DNA from: Nitrospiraceae bacterium
GTDB taxonomy: Bacteria > Nitrospirota > Nitrospiria > Nitrospirales > UBA2166
Assembly (NCBI GenBank): GCA_002726235.1
Contig: PBSN01000008.1
Location: forward strand, 171,645 to 235,644
Direction: 5' to 3'
Length of the DNA stretch: 64,000 nt
Numbering within the stretch: position 1 is the first letter of the stretch; every line of letters begins with the position of its first letter. Positions 1 through 9,321 of this stretch are shown in pieces. A model generated the notes under the pieces. That model was not told where the DNA came from, ran no database searches, and saw only the letters and a program-made list of their open reading frames with translations. The translations under genes and the position numbers were made by a program.

Positions 1-1521
1 GGAATCCACGAAGGTATCCATCGTATCAGATTCTCGTGTGGCTTGATTTCCGCAATCTGGACAGGTGGTATGGGCAAATTCAGCAACATTTTTGAGCGGC
101 GATCCTCTCTTTCCAGTGAACGGAACATCTGGGGGGAGGATTATGGGTAAGTCTTGTTCCGGCACAGGAACTAGTCCGCATGTTGGGCAGATAATCATTG
201 GGATCGGGGTGCCCCAATAGCGTTGTCGTGACACTCCCCAATCACGGAGTCGGTAGTGTACCGTTCGGGTTCCATGTTGTTTTTCTTCGATCCACCGCGC
301 GATCTGAGTCCTTCCGTCCTTGATTGGAAGGGTGGAAAAATTATCTGAGTTGACGAGATATCCGTCTTCTTGCGTGTATGCCTCGTTGAGATTGTTTTGG
401 TCGAGAGTGCAAGTTGGGTTTTGGATGACAAGTCTGATGGGGAGTCCATATTGCTGCGCAAACTCGAAATCCCGTTGGTCATGTGCTGGAACGGCCATAA
501 TTGCGCCCGTCCCATATTCATAAAGTACGAAATTGGCAACCCAAATTGGAATCGCATCACCGGTCAATGGATTTCTGGCATAACATCCGGTAAACAGCCC
601 CTCTTTCGCTGAACTGGCATCGGTGCGGGTGTTTCGATCCTGCCGGCTGATGCGGGTCACAAATTCATGAACCGCCTGTTCTTCTTTCCTGCCCTTGACC
701 AACAGATCGACTGCGGGTGATTCAGGTGCTACGCTCATAAATGTTGCACCGAAAATCGTATCTGGGCGTGTGGTGAAAATTCGGATCGATGGGAGTTCAG
801 GGGGACTATCAATAACTTGGAAATCGACCTCGACGCCATCGCTTTTGCCGATCCAATGCCGTTGCATGCTCAAGACACGTTGTGGCCATCCTGTAAGAGT
901 GTCGCAGGATGCGAGGAGTTCTTCGGCATAGGCGGTGATTTTAAAAAACCATTGATCCATTTCCTTGGGAAACACCTCGGAATCACAACGCCAGCAACGG
1001 TTGTCGATCACCTGTTCGTTGGCAAGGACGGTCTCGCATGATTCGCACCAGTTGACAGGAGAACGCTTTTTATAGGCCAGGCCGCGTTGATACATCTTGA
1101 GAAATATCCACTGGTTCCATCGGTAATAGGATGGATTGCAGGTCGCGATTTCCCTAGTCCAGTCATACGAGAGACCAATGCGCTTCAATTGGTCGCGCAT
1201 CGAGGCAATATTGGCCTGAGTCCATTCGGCTGGGTGGATGCCTTTTTCGATCGCGGTATTTTCAGCTGGCAGCCCAAAGGCATCCCACCCCATTGGGTGG
1301 AGAACGTTAAAGCCACGCATGCGATGGAACCTGGCAAGGACGTCTCCGATGGTATAATTTCTGACGTGGCCCATGTGGATACGACCCGATGGGTAGGGGA
1401 ACATCTCAAGGCAGTAGTATTTCGGCTGACTCGGATCGTCCTCAACATTGAACGTGCCTTGTTCGGCCCAGTGTGTCTGCCACCGTGCTTCTATTGTCTG
1501 CGGATCGTATTTCGTTTTCAT
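1..1521 (-). CDS. leuS: Leucyl-tRNA synthetase, N-terminal part (runs off window)
   Basis: Class I aminoacyl-tRNA synthetase that charges tRNA-Leu with leucine in the cytoplasm. Reading from the ATG at 1519-1521 the protein begins [18 protein letters not shown] and carries the class I HIGH-type motif as [11 protein letters not shown] near residue 45, followed by [14 protein letters not shown], both hallmarks of bacterial LeuRS. The connective editing domain follows ([24 protein letters not shown]). Two Cys-rich zinc-type segments are visible ([14 protein letters not shown], later CPTCG and CPDCG). About 507 codons are present; the KMSKS loop and tRNA-binding C-terminus lie beyond position 1. 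The gene is divergent from hpnH, with a plausible promoter at 1659-1687. The frame is intact throughout. Identification is secure from motif order. Confidence 0.97.
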   Translation of the reverse strand, partial: MKTKYDPQTIEARWQTHWAEQGTFNVEDDPSQPKYYCLEMFPYPSGRIHMGHVRNYTIGDVLARFHRMRGFNVLHPMGWDAFGLPAENTAIEKGIHPAEWTQANIASMRDQLKRIGLSYDWTREIATCNPSYYRWNQWIFLKMYQRGLAYKKRSPVNWCESCETVLANEQVIDNRCWRCDSEVFPKEMDQWFFKITAYAEELLASCDTLTGWPQRVLSMQRHWIGKSDGVEVDFQVIDSPPELPSIRIFTTRPDTIFGATFMSVAPESPAVDLLVKGRKEEQAVHEFVTRISRQDRNTRTDASSAKEGLFTGCYARNPLTGDAIPIWVANFVLYEYGTGAIMAVPAHDQRDFEFAQQYGLPIRLVIQNPTCTLDQNNLNEAYTQEDGYLVNSDNFSTLPIKDGRTQIARWIEEKQHGTRTVHYRLRDWGVSRQRYWGTPIPMIICPTCGLVPVPEQDLPIILPPDVPFTGKRGSPLKNVAEFAHTTCPDCGNQATRESDTMDTFVDS

Positions 1522-1658
1522 GATGGGGTAAATTCCGGACTTCCCAACAAATCCCTTTCCCGTGGCAGGATATGGGCGAAGAATGGGAACCACGGTTCGC
1601 TTCTCAGTATGGCGTTGTTTGTTGTGGAGGCCTTTCTCCCGAATCTACGCCAGAGCGC

Positions 1659-1687
1659 AATCTAGCATAGGTTTTTACAACGGACAA
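1659..1687 (-). promoter_or_regulatory. Candidate sigma-70 promoter for leuS
   Basis: On the minus strand TTGTCC and TAGATT are separated by 17 bases, about 130 bases upstream of the leuS start. The match is good but not perfect. It would leave a leader of roughly 130 nt, in which I see no T-box or other recognisable regulatory element. Confidence 0.45.
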
Positions 1688-1812
1688 GCTCACGATGGAC
1701 ATGAAAACATAGCAAATCTTGCGCGGTCTAGGATGACGGTGGAAGGATGCATTTGGTACTATCGGCGTTATGAATTTTCTGTCACAGGCATGTCACAATG
1801 GGGGGGCTTAAA

Positions 1813-2817
1813 ATGGGCATCCCATTAATCCAAATGGTGCGAGTCGGTTCGTACATTATGAAGCAAAAATTGGTCGGGAAGAAACGTTTCCCACTTGTGC
1901 TGATGCTTGAGCCGCTTTTCAAGTGCAACCTCGAGTGTCTGGGGTGTGGCAAGATTCAATTTCCAAAAGAAATTCTCGACAAGCAACTTAGCCCACAGCA
2001 GTGTTTTGATGCGGTTGAGGAGTGTAGAGCTCCAATAGTCTCTATTTCAGGTGGCGAACCATTGATTCATCCTGAAATCTATGAGATTGTCGCGGGGCTG
2101 GTGGACCGAAAGAAGTTTGTCTATCTCTGCACCAATGCCAAGCTTGTTATGAAAAGGATCAACGAGTTTACAGCAACCAAGTATCTCACGTTCAGTATTC
2201 ACCTCGATGGCCTTGAAGTAGAACACGACGCTGCTGTACGTGAGCCCGGTGCCTACAAGAAAGCCATTGAGGCGATCAAAGTATTGTTGAAGCGTGGGTT
2301 TCGAGTCACCACCAACTCAACCTTTTTCAACACGGATACCAGTGAGCATATCCGAGCGTTTTTCGATGTTGCGATGGAACTTGGGGTTGAGGGTTTGAGC
2401 ATTTCGCCAGGGTACCCCTATGAAAAGGCACCTGATCAAGGAATTTTCCTTGAACGAAAGAAAACTAGATCACTGTTTAAGGAGGTACTCTCCAACCCGA
2501 AGAGTTCGTGGCGGTTTAATCAAACTCCTTTGTTTCTTGATTTCCTCCAAGGAAGGGTCGAATACCAGTGCACTCCGTGGGGCAATCCGACATACAATGT
2601 ATTCGGGTGGCAGCGTCCCTGCTACCTTATGAGTGAAGGTGACTATGCCTCGTCGTTTAAGGAATTGATGGAAGAGACTCCGTGGGGGAAATATGGACAT
2701 GATAACCATCCCAAATGCGACAATTGCATGGTTCATTCTGGCTATGAGGTGTCTGCCGTGCTTGACTCTGTCTCTTCTTCCTCAAAGATATGGCGTGCGA
2801 CTATCGCGTCGCTGTAG
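1813..2817 (+). CDS. hpnH: HpnH-like radical SAM enzyme, adenosyl-hopene synthesis
   Basis: Radical SAM enzyme expected to attach the 5'-deoxyadenosyl group to diploptene, giving adenosylhopane, the first step to extended bacteriohopanepolyols. The 334-aa product begins MGIPLIQMVRVGSYIM, as HpnH proteins do. It has the cluster-binding CNLECLGC (Cys38, Cys42, Cys45, CxxxCxxC), the SGGEPL motif near residue 75 and the C-terminal family signature CDNCMVHSGYE. An in-frame ATG at 1798 would add five residues (MGGLK); I chose 1813 because family members start at MG-[IV]-P. A G-rich run lies just upstream. No squalene-hopene cyclase or other hpn gene is in this window, so the pathway must be completed elsewhere. 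The gene is divergent from leuS. Confidence 0.9.
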   Translation: MGIPLIQMVRVGSYIMKQKLVGKKRFPLVLMLEPLFKCNLECLGCGKIQFPKEILDKQLSPQQCFDAVEECRAPIVSISGGEPLIHPEIYEIVAGLVDRKKFVYLCTNAKLVMKRINEFTATKYLTFSIHLDGLEVEHDAAVREPGAYKKAIEAIKVLLKRGFRVTTNSTFFNTDTSEHIRAFFDVAMELGVEGLSISPGYPYEKAPDQGIFLERKKTRSLFKEVLSNPKSSWRFNQTPLFLDFLQGRVEYQCTPWGNPTYNVFGWQRPCYLMSEGDYASSFKELMEETPWGKYGHDNHPKCDNCMVHSGYEVSAVLDSVSSSSKIWRATIASL

Positions 2818-2854
2818 ATATGTCATCTAGGCTGGGACCCAGTTTTCGTGCAAT

Positions 2855-3622
2855 GTGGCTGCTGAGTTCTTATGCCACGCACGCTACCGCATCTCTTCAC
2901 TTTCTGGGATTCTGATTGTGGCTGAGGAATATGGTCTTTCGGTACGTGAATTTAAACGTCGTGTATTGGAAGGTGTAGCCAGGGCGGTACGAGAAGGTGT
3001 TGGCGTGTACTACTCTACTACGGAAGATGAGTTTGCGACACGTGAATATAGTAAGTCTGCTGTGTTGATTGTTCACGATGATTCTGCTGGACAACGGCAT
3101 TTTAGGTCTATGACGTTGCGACAACAGCCTCTGACTTCACAGTATGTTGAATTTATGGCCACAGGATTGCTTCGACTGAGCACGAGGCTTCTTAGTCTGA
3201 AGGATGAAAAGATAGAAGGTCCGCAGATACGGGCTAAGGCACGGCAACTGGAGGCACTCGCCATTCGTATTCGCAAAGTCTTTGGTGAGGTACAGCGCGA
3301 GCATGGTGAGGAAAGTCTCTATTTGAACGCACTGTCTCTTGTAAACGTGGGTGAGTTTGACGTCTCGGTTCCAGTGACTCGGCAGAAAATAGAAGTACCG
3401 TTGATGGAATTGGTCATGAAGCTCATGGGCGGCGCACCTGATGTGATGGAATTTGTGAAACGAGTGGTCGATGCTCTTCCCGAAGGTTCTCTCACCGAGG
3501 AGGTTGTGCTTGGGACCGTCGAAAATGTTGCCGTTGACCATGATCCGCCAGAAATTGTCGATGAAACGCGCTGTGCTGCACAAGTGGTGTATGGGGGGTT
3601 GGCACGGTGGGAGGCTTCTTGA
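2855..3622 (+). CDS. Conserved-looking hypothetical protein downstream of hpnH
   Basis: I do not recognise this gene. The longest reading starts at GTG 2855 (255 aa). A second in-frame GTG at 2918 starts VAEEYGLSVREFKRRV and is preceded by a weak GGGA; either may be used. The product is soluble, with no signal peptide or membrane segment, and is rich in predicted helices with many charged residues (for example around RAKARQLEALAIRIRKVFG near residue 125). It contains two cysteines that form no metal motif. It lies 37-100 bp after hpnH on the same strand and may be co-transcribed, but neighbourhood is the only link to hopanoid metabolism. The frame is clean over 750 bp, so the gene is probably real. 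Confidence 0.6.
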   Translation: MAAEFLCHARYRISSLSGILIVAEEYGLSVREFKRRVLEGVARAVREGVGVYYSTTEDEFATREYSKSAVLIVHDDSAGQRHFRSMTLRQQPLTSQYVEFMATGLLRLSTRLLSLKDEKIEGPQIRAKARQLEALAIRIRKVFGEVQREHGEESLYLNALSLVNVGEFDVSVPVTRQKIEVPLMELVMKLMGGAPDVMEFVKRVVDALPEGSLTEEVVLGTVENVAVDHDPPEIVDETRCAAQVVYGGLARWEAS

Positions 3623-3722
3623 GTCTCTGGTTATTTCTCCCTTTCGCTAACCTACGTGCGGTGTAGTGTTGAGGAATCGGACTCTAATGCCGACACTGTG
3701 TGTTTCCATTGATGTGGCTTTG

Positions 3723-3751
3723 TTGCTTTTCTGGAGACGCTGACTTATACT
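3723..3751 (+). promoter_or_regulatory. Sigma-70-type promoter for tatA
   Basis: TTGCTT and TATACT with exactly 17 bases between them, predicting a start near 3758 and a leader of about 41 nt before tatA. An AGGGAGA ribosome site follows at about 3786. The close match and position make this a good candidate. Confidence 0.6.
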
Positions 3752-3798
3752 AAAACGCCGTTGTACTTACCCCTTACAGTCAAACAGGGAGATCTACC

Positions 3799-4053
3799 AT
3801 GTTCGGAAGTTTAGGATTTACAGAGCTTATTCTCATTCTTTTCATCGTCCTTGTCATTTTCGGTGCTGGAAAGCTTCCCCAACTTGGTGAAGGGATTGGA
3901 AAAGCGATTAAGGGCTTTAAACGGTCTGTCCATGATGAACCAGCGATTGATGTGAATGCTGACGCATCGAGTGCAGATCAAGGTGAGAGCACGCAATCCG
4001 ATACGGCGGCTCCGCAGCAAGAGACTTCTCGTCCCACCTCATCGAATACTTGA
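3799..4053 (+). CDS. tatA: Twin-arginine translocase subunit TatA/E
   Basis: Pore-forming subunit of the twin-arginine translocase, which exports folded proteins across the inner membrane. The 84-aa product has the standard TatA layout: a short N-terminal membrane helix (about residues 4-22), the FGAGKLPQLGEGIGKAIKGF hinge and amphipathic helix, then a polar disordered tail rich in Ser, Thr, Asp and Gln. The start ATG has an AGGGAGA site at good spacing. It stands alone with its own promoter (3723-3751) and a terminator-like hairpin (4066-4098). TatB and TatC are not in this window. TatA and TatE cannot be told apart from sequence; TatA is the default when the gene stands alone. Confidence 0.93.
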   Translation: MFGSLGFTELILILFIVLVIFGAGKLPQLGEGIGKAIKGFKRSVHDEPAIDVNADASSADQGESTQSDTAAPQQETSRPTSSNT

Positions 4054-4065
4054 TCTTCTTTACCA

Positions 4066-4098
4066 CTTGACCCATCTGATGTGATGTCTGGGGTCAAG
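4066..4098 (+). terminator. Hairpin downstream of tatA
   Basis: Arms CTTGACCC (4066-4073) and GGGTCAAG (4091-4098) are perfectly complementary, with an inner CATC/GATG pairing. The tract after it (TTCCTGTCT) is only partly T-rich, so termination may be weak or Rho-assisted. The rest of the gap to 4250 shows nothing I can assign. Confidence 0.5.
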
Positions 4099-4250
4099 TT
4101 CCTGTCTCACCAAAGTCTTACCCCAATGCAGTGATTGCGGTTGCGGCATGCTCGCTTGGTCTCTATCTAGGGTCGTTCTGGCATCAGTGTTCCGAGAAGG
4201 ATATTTGTTGGAAACAGCAGACTACATGATAAGTCCGGTATATCGGTATA

Positions 4251-5348
4251 ATGGTGACTGTGAGCGTGATGACCAATAGCCTACGTATTGCCGTAGCGAT
4301 CATTCTCCTTCCTCTCTTCAGTAGTGGTTGTCAACAAGAGGAAGCTGAGGAGTCTCCTCGGCGGTCACATTCTTCGCCTGTCAAAGTTGCATCGGTAGTT
4401 GTCAAAGAGGTTCAACAGTCTGTTACGCTTGTCGGAACAGTTGAACCTTGGAAGCGAAGTCTTGTCGCAAGCGAGATTGAGGGTTTGGTTGAAGAATACC
4501 CGCTGAATGAAGGCGATGTTGTTCAAGAGGGTGAACTGCTTGCACGCCTTCGGACCGACACGATTGACATTCAGATGAAGGAAGCATTGGCTCGACGCCG
4601 GGAAGGGATTGCGCGATATCGAAAGGCAAAGTTTCAGCTCAACCGTACGAAAGCATTGTTGCGAACGGGTACGGCATCCCGGCAACAGTTTGAGGACGAT
4701 GAAGCGGAAGAGCTTGCTCTTCATGAGCGATTGACTCAACTAGAATCACAGATCCGGGAATATCAAGATCAATTGCGGATGGCGAAGATTCTTGCTCCGT
4801 TTGCTGGGTGGATTATCGAAGAACATTCTGAACTTGGACAATGGGTTGAGAAAGGCGGACCTGTGGTGGAGATGCTGGATCTGTCGCATGTGCAAGTTGA
4901 GGTGCCACTTCCGGAACGCTATGTGAACGGAGTGAAGCTTGGAGATTCCGTCATCGTGCATTTTGATGCCGTGCCGTTGATAGAGTTTTCCGGGACGATT
5001 TTTTCTATCGTTGCACAGGCTGATCCAGAGACGAGAACTTTTCCGATTAGAATTGATGTTCCGAACCCAGAGGGACGAATCAAAAGCGGTATGTTCTCCC
5101 GAATTACGCTGGCAGTTGGCCGGCCTTATCAGGCGATGCTGGTTCCAAAGGATGCGGTGGTTCTGCGAGGTGGAACGGAGTTTGTTGTTGTCGTCAACGA
5201 AGGAACGGTCACTCAGGTGCCTGTTCAATTAGGCCAACATGTTGATCACTCAGTCGAAGTCACTGGTAATCTAAGTGAAGGAATGAATGTTGTCGTTCAA
5301 GGCAACGAACGTCTATTGACCGGGCAACAGGTTACAATTCTTCAGTAG
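4251..5348 (+). CDS. RND efflux periplasmic adaptor subunit (HlyD/AcrA family)
   Basis: Membrane fusion protein that bridges an inner-membrane RND pump to an outer-membrane channel. The 365-aa product opens with a lipoprotein-type signal ending FSSGC (Cys27). It continues with the lipoyl-like half-motif (KRSLVASEIEGLVEEYPLNEGDVVQEGELLARL), a coiled-coil hairpin (about residues 105-175), the second lipoyl half (ILAPFAGWIIEEHSELGQWV), and beta-barrel and membrane-proximal domains. ATG 4251 and ATG 4269 are both possible; the second gives a conventional lipoprotein signal (MTNSLRIAVAIILLPLFSSGC, 21 residues split here as MTNSLRIAVA and IILLPLFSSGC). The permease follows 80 bp later. No TolC-type channel gene is adjacent, so the pair probably shares one. 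Substrate unknown. Confidence 0.9.
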   Translation: MVTVSVMTNSLRIAVAIILLPLFSSGCQQEEAEESPRRSHSSPVKVASVVVKEVQQSVTLVGTVEPWKRSLVASEIEGLVEEYPLNEGDVVQEGELLARLRTDTIDIQMKEALARRREGIARYRKAKFQLNRTKALLRTGTASRQQFEDDEAEELALHERLTQLESQIREYQDQLRMAKILAPFAGWIIEEHSELGQWVEKGGPVVEMLDLSHVQVEVPLPERYVNGVKLGDSVIVHFDAVPLIEFSGTIFSIVAQADPETRTFPIRIDVPNPEGRIKSGMFSRITLAVGRPYQAMLVPKDAVVLRGGTEFVVVVNEGTVTQVPVQLGQHVDHSVEVTGNLSEGMNVVVQGNERLLTGQQVTILQ

Positions 5349-5428
5349 CGATCAGGGTACGATTCTCGAATTGGCATCACGCTGTGGAAAAATAAGTGTG
5401 AGGCTGCATTGCTGCTCACTATTTATTC

Positions 5429-8400
5429 ATGAAACTCGTTAATTTCGCGATCCGAAATCCGGTGAGTGTCACCGTGTGGGTGCTCTTCATCGCGCTGTTC
5501 GCGATCGTCTCCATTTTTCGCCTTCCGATCCAACTTGCGCCTGACGTCGAAAAGCCAGAGATTACGGTGGAGACGGATTGGTTTGGGGCGAGTCCGCAGG
5601 AAGTTGAACGAGAAATTATCGATGAACAAGAGGAAGAACTTCGAGGGGTTGAAGGCCTAGAGAAAATGTTTAGTGAAAGTTCGGATGGAGGGGGGCGCAT
5701 TATTTTGCGGTTTCCGGCCGGCACGGATATGGATACAGCGCTTCTTCGGGTCGATAATCGCTTGAATCAGGTCGAAGAGTATCCGATCGACGTGGATAAG
5801 CCCGTTATTACGAGTGCTGATGTCAGGGGTAGTGCGATTGCATGGTTTATTGTAGAGCCGGTCCAAGGGAATCCAGTTGATATTCAGACCATGCGCAATT
5901 TTATTGAAGATATGGTGAAGCCGCGATTCGAGCGCGTACCTGGCGTTGCAATTTCCAATGTTTATGGAGGACAAGAGCGCGAGATACAGGTTCTTGTTGA
6001 TCCCGCCAAGCTTGCGGCTCGCTCAATTACCATGTTGCAGCTTGCGCAGGCCGTCGATCGCGAAAATCGCAACTATAGCGGCGGTGATTTCGATGAAGGG
6101 AAACGCAGCTACGTAGTGCGAACGGTCGGGGAGTATCCGAATCCGAAAGCGGTTGAGAATGTAGTGATTGCGCAAATGGATGGGGCACCTGTTTATGTTC
6201 GTGACGTTGGGACTGTCCACGTTGGATACAAAGATCCTCAGACCGTGGTGCGAGAGATGGGCAGAACCGCGATCGCTGTTAACGCCATTCGCGAAATCGG
6301 GGCCAATATTCTTGACACAATGGATGGATTGAAAGAGGCGTTGCATGAGTTGAACGAGGGTGCATTAAATACTCGAGGGCTGCACATCTACCAAGTCTAC
6401 GATGAAACAATTTATGTCAACAGTTCTCTTGATCTTGTCAAGCAGAACTTGGTGATTGGAAGTCTTCTCGCGGTTATGGTGTTGTTCCTATTTTTGCGAA
6501 CCGGAAGCAGTACCTTGGTGGTGGGAGTTGCGATTCCGATTAGCATTATGGGGACGTTTATCATGTTATGGGTGCTGGGACGTAACTTGAACGTGGTGAG
6601 TTTAGCGGGCATGACGTTTGCCGCAGGGATGCTCGTCGACAACGCTATCGTGGTACTGGAAAACATCTACCGCCACCGAGAATCGGGAAAGTCGCTGTTC
6701 CAAGCGGCCTATGATGGGACAGTTGAAGTATGGGGAGCGGTACTGGCGAGTACGCTGACCACGATTGCGGTGTTTGTGCCGATCATTTTCGTTGAGGAAC
6801 AGGCAGGGCAACTTTTTCGAGATATTGCCATTGCTATTAGTGCAGGTGTGGGTCTCAGCCTCCTGGTATCAATCCTAGTCGTCCCGACGCTTTCGGCGCG
6901 TGTTCTTACGACGGCAAGTGTGCGGGAAGACAGCAAATCGCAGGGTTCAAAATTGGACCGTGGAGGGCTACGCCAGAAGATGCCATCCATTCCTGATCAG
7001 TTAGCGTACTTGGTGCACTGGTTGTGTGGTGGAGTTGTCCGGCGTGTGGTACTCGTTGGTGGGCTTACTGCACTGGCGATTAGTATGGGTTGGGCATTGC
7101 TTCCGAAGGCGGAATATCTTCCGGAAGGGAATCGAAATTTGGTGATGGGTGTACTTCTTCCACCGCCAGGCTATAACACGGATGAATTTATCGAAATGGG
7201 TAAAACAATTGAGGCGGTTCTTATGCCACATTGGGAGGTCAAGCCGGGTTCTCCTGAGGAAGCTGCGCTAGACGGACCAAGTATCTTAAACTTTTTCTAT
7301 GTTGCGCGAGGGCGACAGGTATTTCTTGGGGGGAGAACAAACGATCCTTCAAAAATACGGGACTTAATTCCATTATATCGAAAAGCAACACGTGATCTTC
7401 CAGGCGTTATTCCGATTATCAAGCAACGTGGGTTGTTTGAACGTGGCCTTGCCGGTGGAAGAACGATCGAGCTTGAAATCACTGGTCCTGACTTGAACAT
7501 TCTTTTGATGCATGGAGGCAATATCTTTCGGCAGGTGAAGGCACTTATTCCAAGCGCTCAGGTTCAGCCAGTGCCAAGCCTTGATCTTGGAAGTCCAGAA
7601 GTTCAAGTGGTGTTAAAGCGTGATCGTGCCGCGGATGTGCAGATGACGAACCAGGAGTTGGGTTTTACGGTTGATGCGTTGGTGGATGGTGCGAGAGCGA
7701 GCGACTTTCAGTTTGAAGGTGATGAAATCGACCTCACCATACGGGGAGAAGATCAGTATGCAACCAGAACGCAAGATCTCGCCCACCTCCCACTGTATGC
7801 GCCAGGAGGGCAACTAACAACACTTGGCGCGATTGCGGAGATCGATGTGGTGGCCGGACCAGAACAAATCAACCATATCGAGCAAAAACGATCGATCATG
7901 ATTCGAGTCGTTCCCCCAGATGAAATGCCAATTGAAGAAGCCATGGACTTAATTGATGAGCAGGTAATTGTCCCGTTAGAGACCAGTGGGACGTTAGGGC
8001 GATTATACGCATTGACGATTTCGGGAACTGCCGACGACCTTACATTGACCTACCAAGCCTTAAAGTGGAATTTTCTTCTTGCACTTATCATCACCTATCT
8101 TCTCATGGCCTCTCTTTTTGAGAGTTTTCTGTATCCATTTGTCATCATCTTTAGTGTGCCGCTAGCTGCGGCTGGCGGTTTGCTTGGATTGTTCTTGGTG
8201 AGCAATTTGGTAACGTATCAAGCACTCGACGTTCTTACCATGCTTGGTTTTATTATTCTCATCGGGGTGGTGGTGAATAATGCCATTCTCATTGTCCATC
8301 AAGCGCTCAATCTTATGTATCCTGATCGATTGCAGAATGCATCAGACGGCATCGAATCCACAAAAAAAGGCCTTTCTATCCGTGATGCCATCAGTGAGTC

Positions 8401-8632
8401 TGTTCGCATTCGCGTCCGGCCTATTTTTATGAGCATGATGACGACGGTGTTTGGATTGTTGCCGCTGATTCTGGCAACTGGGCCAGGCTCGGAACTTTAC
8501 CGTGGCATTGGCAGCGTGGTGCTTGGAGGATTGGTGGTTTCGACAATATTTACGCTACTGCTTGTTCCTTCTTTGTTTAGCCTCGCTATGGATGTGCGGA
8601 GAAAGTGGTCTGACGCTCCGGCTCATTCGTGA
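5429..8632 (+). CDS. RND efflux transporter permease (AcrB/HAE family)
   Basis: Proton-driven inner-membrane pump of the resistance-nodulation-division superfamily, partner of the adaptor upstream. At 1067 aa it has the family's usual length and duplicated layout: an N-terminal helix (MKLVNFAIRNPVSVTVWVL), a large periplasmic loop, a helix bundle, then the repeat. Helix 4 carries GMLVDNAIVVLENIYRH; AcrB has two adjacent aspartates there and this protein has Asp-Asn, a common variant among uncharacterised members. The equivalent helix in the second half reads GVVVNNAILIVHQALNL. A long polar linker (about residues 495-525) sits between the halves. The final residues are hydrophilic. Operon with the adaptor is likely. 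Substrates cannot be inferred; drug, lipid or metal export are all possible, though CusA-type metal-binding methionines are not evident. Confidence 0.93.
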   Translation: MKLVNFAIRNPVSVTVWVLFIALFAIVSIFRLPIQLAPDVEKPEITVETDWFGASPQEVEREIIDEQEEELRGVEGLEKMFSESSDGGGRIILRFPAGTDMDTALLRVDNRLNQVEEYPIDVDKPVITSADVRGSAIAWFIVEPVQGNPVDIQTMRNFIEDMVKPRFERVPGVAISNVYGGQEREIQVLVDPAKLAARSITMLQLAQAVDRENRNYSGGDFDEGKRSYVVRTVGEYPNPKAVENVVIAQMDGAPVYVRDVGTVHVGYKDPQTVVREMGRTAIAVNAIREIGANILDTMDGLKEALHELNEGALNTRGLHIYQVYDETIYVNSSLDLVKQNLVIGSLLAVMVLFLFLRTGSSTLVVGVAIPISIMGTFIMLWVLGRNLNVVSLAGMTFAAGMLVDNAIVVLENIYRHRESGKSLFQAAYDGTVEVWGAVLASTLTTIAVFVPIIFVEEQAGQLFRDIAIAISAGVGLSLLVSILVVPTLSARVLTTASVREDSKSQGSKLDRGGLRQKMPSIPDQLAYLVHWLCGGVVRRVVLVGGLTALAISMGWALLPKAEYLPEGNRNLVMGVLLPPPGYNTDEFIEMGKTIEAVLMPHWEVKPGSPEEAALDGPSILNFFYVARGRQVFLGGRTNDPSKIRDLIPLYRKATRDLPGVIPIIKQRGLFERGLAGGRTIELEITGPDLNILLMHGGNIFRQVKALIPSAQVQPVPSLDLGSPEVQVVLKRDRAADVQMTNQELGFTVDALVDGARASDFQFEGDEIDLTIRGEDQYATRTQDLAHLPLYAPGGQLTTLGAIAEIDVVAGPEQINHIEQKRSIMIRVVPPDEMPIEEAMDLIDEQVIVPLETSGTLGRLYALTISGTADDLTLTYQALKWNFLLALIITYLLMASLFESFLYPFVIIFSVPLAAAGGLLGLFLVSNLVTYQALDVLTMLGFIILIGVVVNNAILIVHQALNLMYPDRLQNASDGIESTKKGLSIRDAISESVRIRVRPIFMSMMTTVFGLLPLILATGPGSELYRGIGSVVLGGLVVSTIFTLLLVPSLFSLAMDVRRKWSDAPAHS

Positions 8633-8654
8633 GAACCTACGGAGAATAGAAATT

Positions 8655-9302
8655 TTACGAAGACGTATGAAGTGAAGAGTGTAAGTTTATGTCTTTTCCG
8701 TTGCGACACATGAACGTCGCCTGCCACTTCAATCGTCCTCTCTGTTTTTTTAATACACCGTTCACCGAATACGAATGTGTTTGCTCTTGCCCGTGAGGTT
8801 TGATTGTCACTTCAAATCTGTGGATCACTGCATACCCATTGTGGGCTTCATAGTCATCGATGAATGCCTGGACGAGGAATGCTCGTTCCTGTGGACTTTT
8901 AAAAAACGGAGCTGGCAGAACAGGCATCTTGAGAAGCTCTTCAAGTGGGTGATTAAAATGGCGGGACGCACTGTTGCTGATCATATCAGGTTTGGCGATT
9001 AGTAACGCTTCCACGGTGGGTTGTTCTGGATATGCGACGAAAATATAGGGTACGGCATCTTTGATAAAGTCGTGTTCGGCAACCCGTTGATTGATGCGCA
9101 TTGCTGTTCGGGAAATGAAAAATGGTGGAATGAACGGCACGAGAAAAACCAGGTATTTAAACGGAGGCCAGATCTCCATGAGGGCCTGGACCACTTGCAG
9201 TAACATGATGATGCTTGTTCCCACAACAAGAGTTGCTCTTATGGGTTTGGATACGATCTGCTCGAGTGTGTGTTGAACGATTCCTGATGATTGTGTAGCC
9301 AT
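8655..9302 (-). CDS. Hypothetical inner-membrane protein
   Basis: I do not recognise this family. From ATG 9300-9302 it encodes 215 aa: two membrane helices (about residues 22-42 and 48-64, the latter proline-rich, FLVPFIPPFFIS), then a soluble C-terminal part of about 145 residues. That part contains a mixed alpha/beta stretch (RFEVTIKPHGQEQTHSYSVN) suggestive of a beta-rich fold. A longer reading to 9347 would overlap the transporter gene upstream and adds no recognisable sequence, so I prefer 9302, which lies 19 bp after that gene's stop. Probable operon with the transporter at 9322-10698; a role linked to transport would be a guess. Confidence 0.6.
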   Translation of the reverse strand: MATQSSGIVQHTLEQIVSKPIRATLVVGTSIIMLLQVVQALMEIWPPFKYLVFLVPFIPPFFISRTAMRINQRVAEHDFIKDAVPYIFVAYPEQPTVEALLIAKPDMISNSASRHFNHPLEELLKMPVLPAPFFKSPQERAFLVQAFIDDYEAHNGYAVIHRFEVTIKPHGQEQTHSYSVNGVLKKQRGRLKWQATFMCRNGKDINLHSSLHTSS

Positions 9303-9321
9303 GAGGTCTCGTTTCTGCGGC

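Noticed and set aside
1087-1665. Plus-strand open frame across the leuS 5' region
   Set aside because: It lies antisense to leuS, which has clear family motifs; the plus-strand product has no recognisable features.
4230-4256. TATAAT at 4245-4250 as a -10 for the RND operon
   Set aside because: No -35 at suitable spacing, and it abuts the ATG 4251 start; too weak to list.
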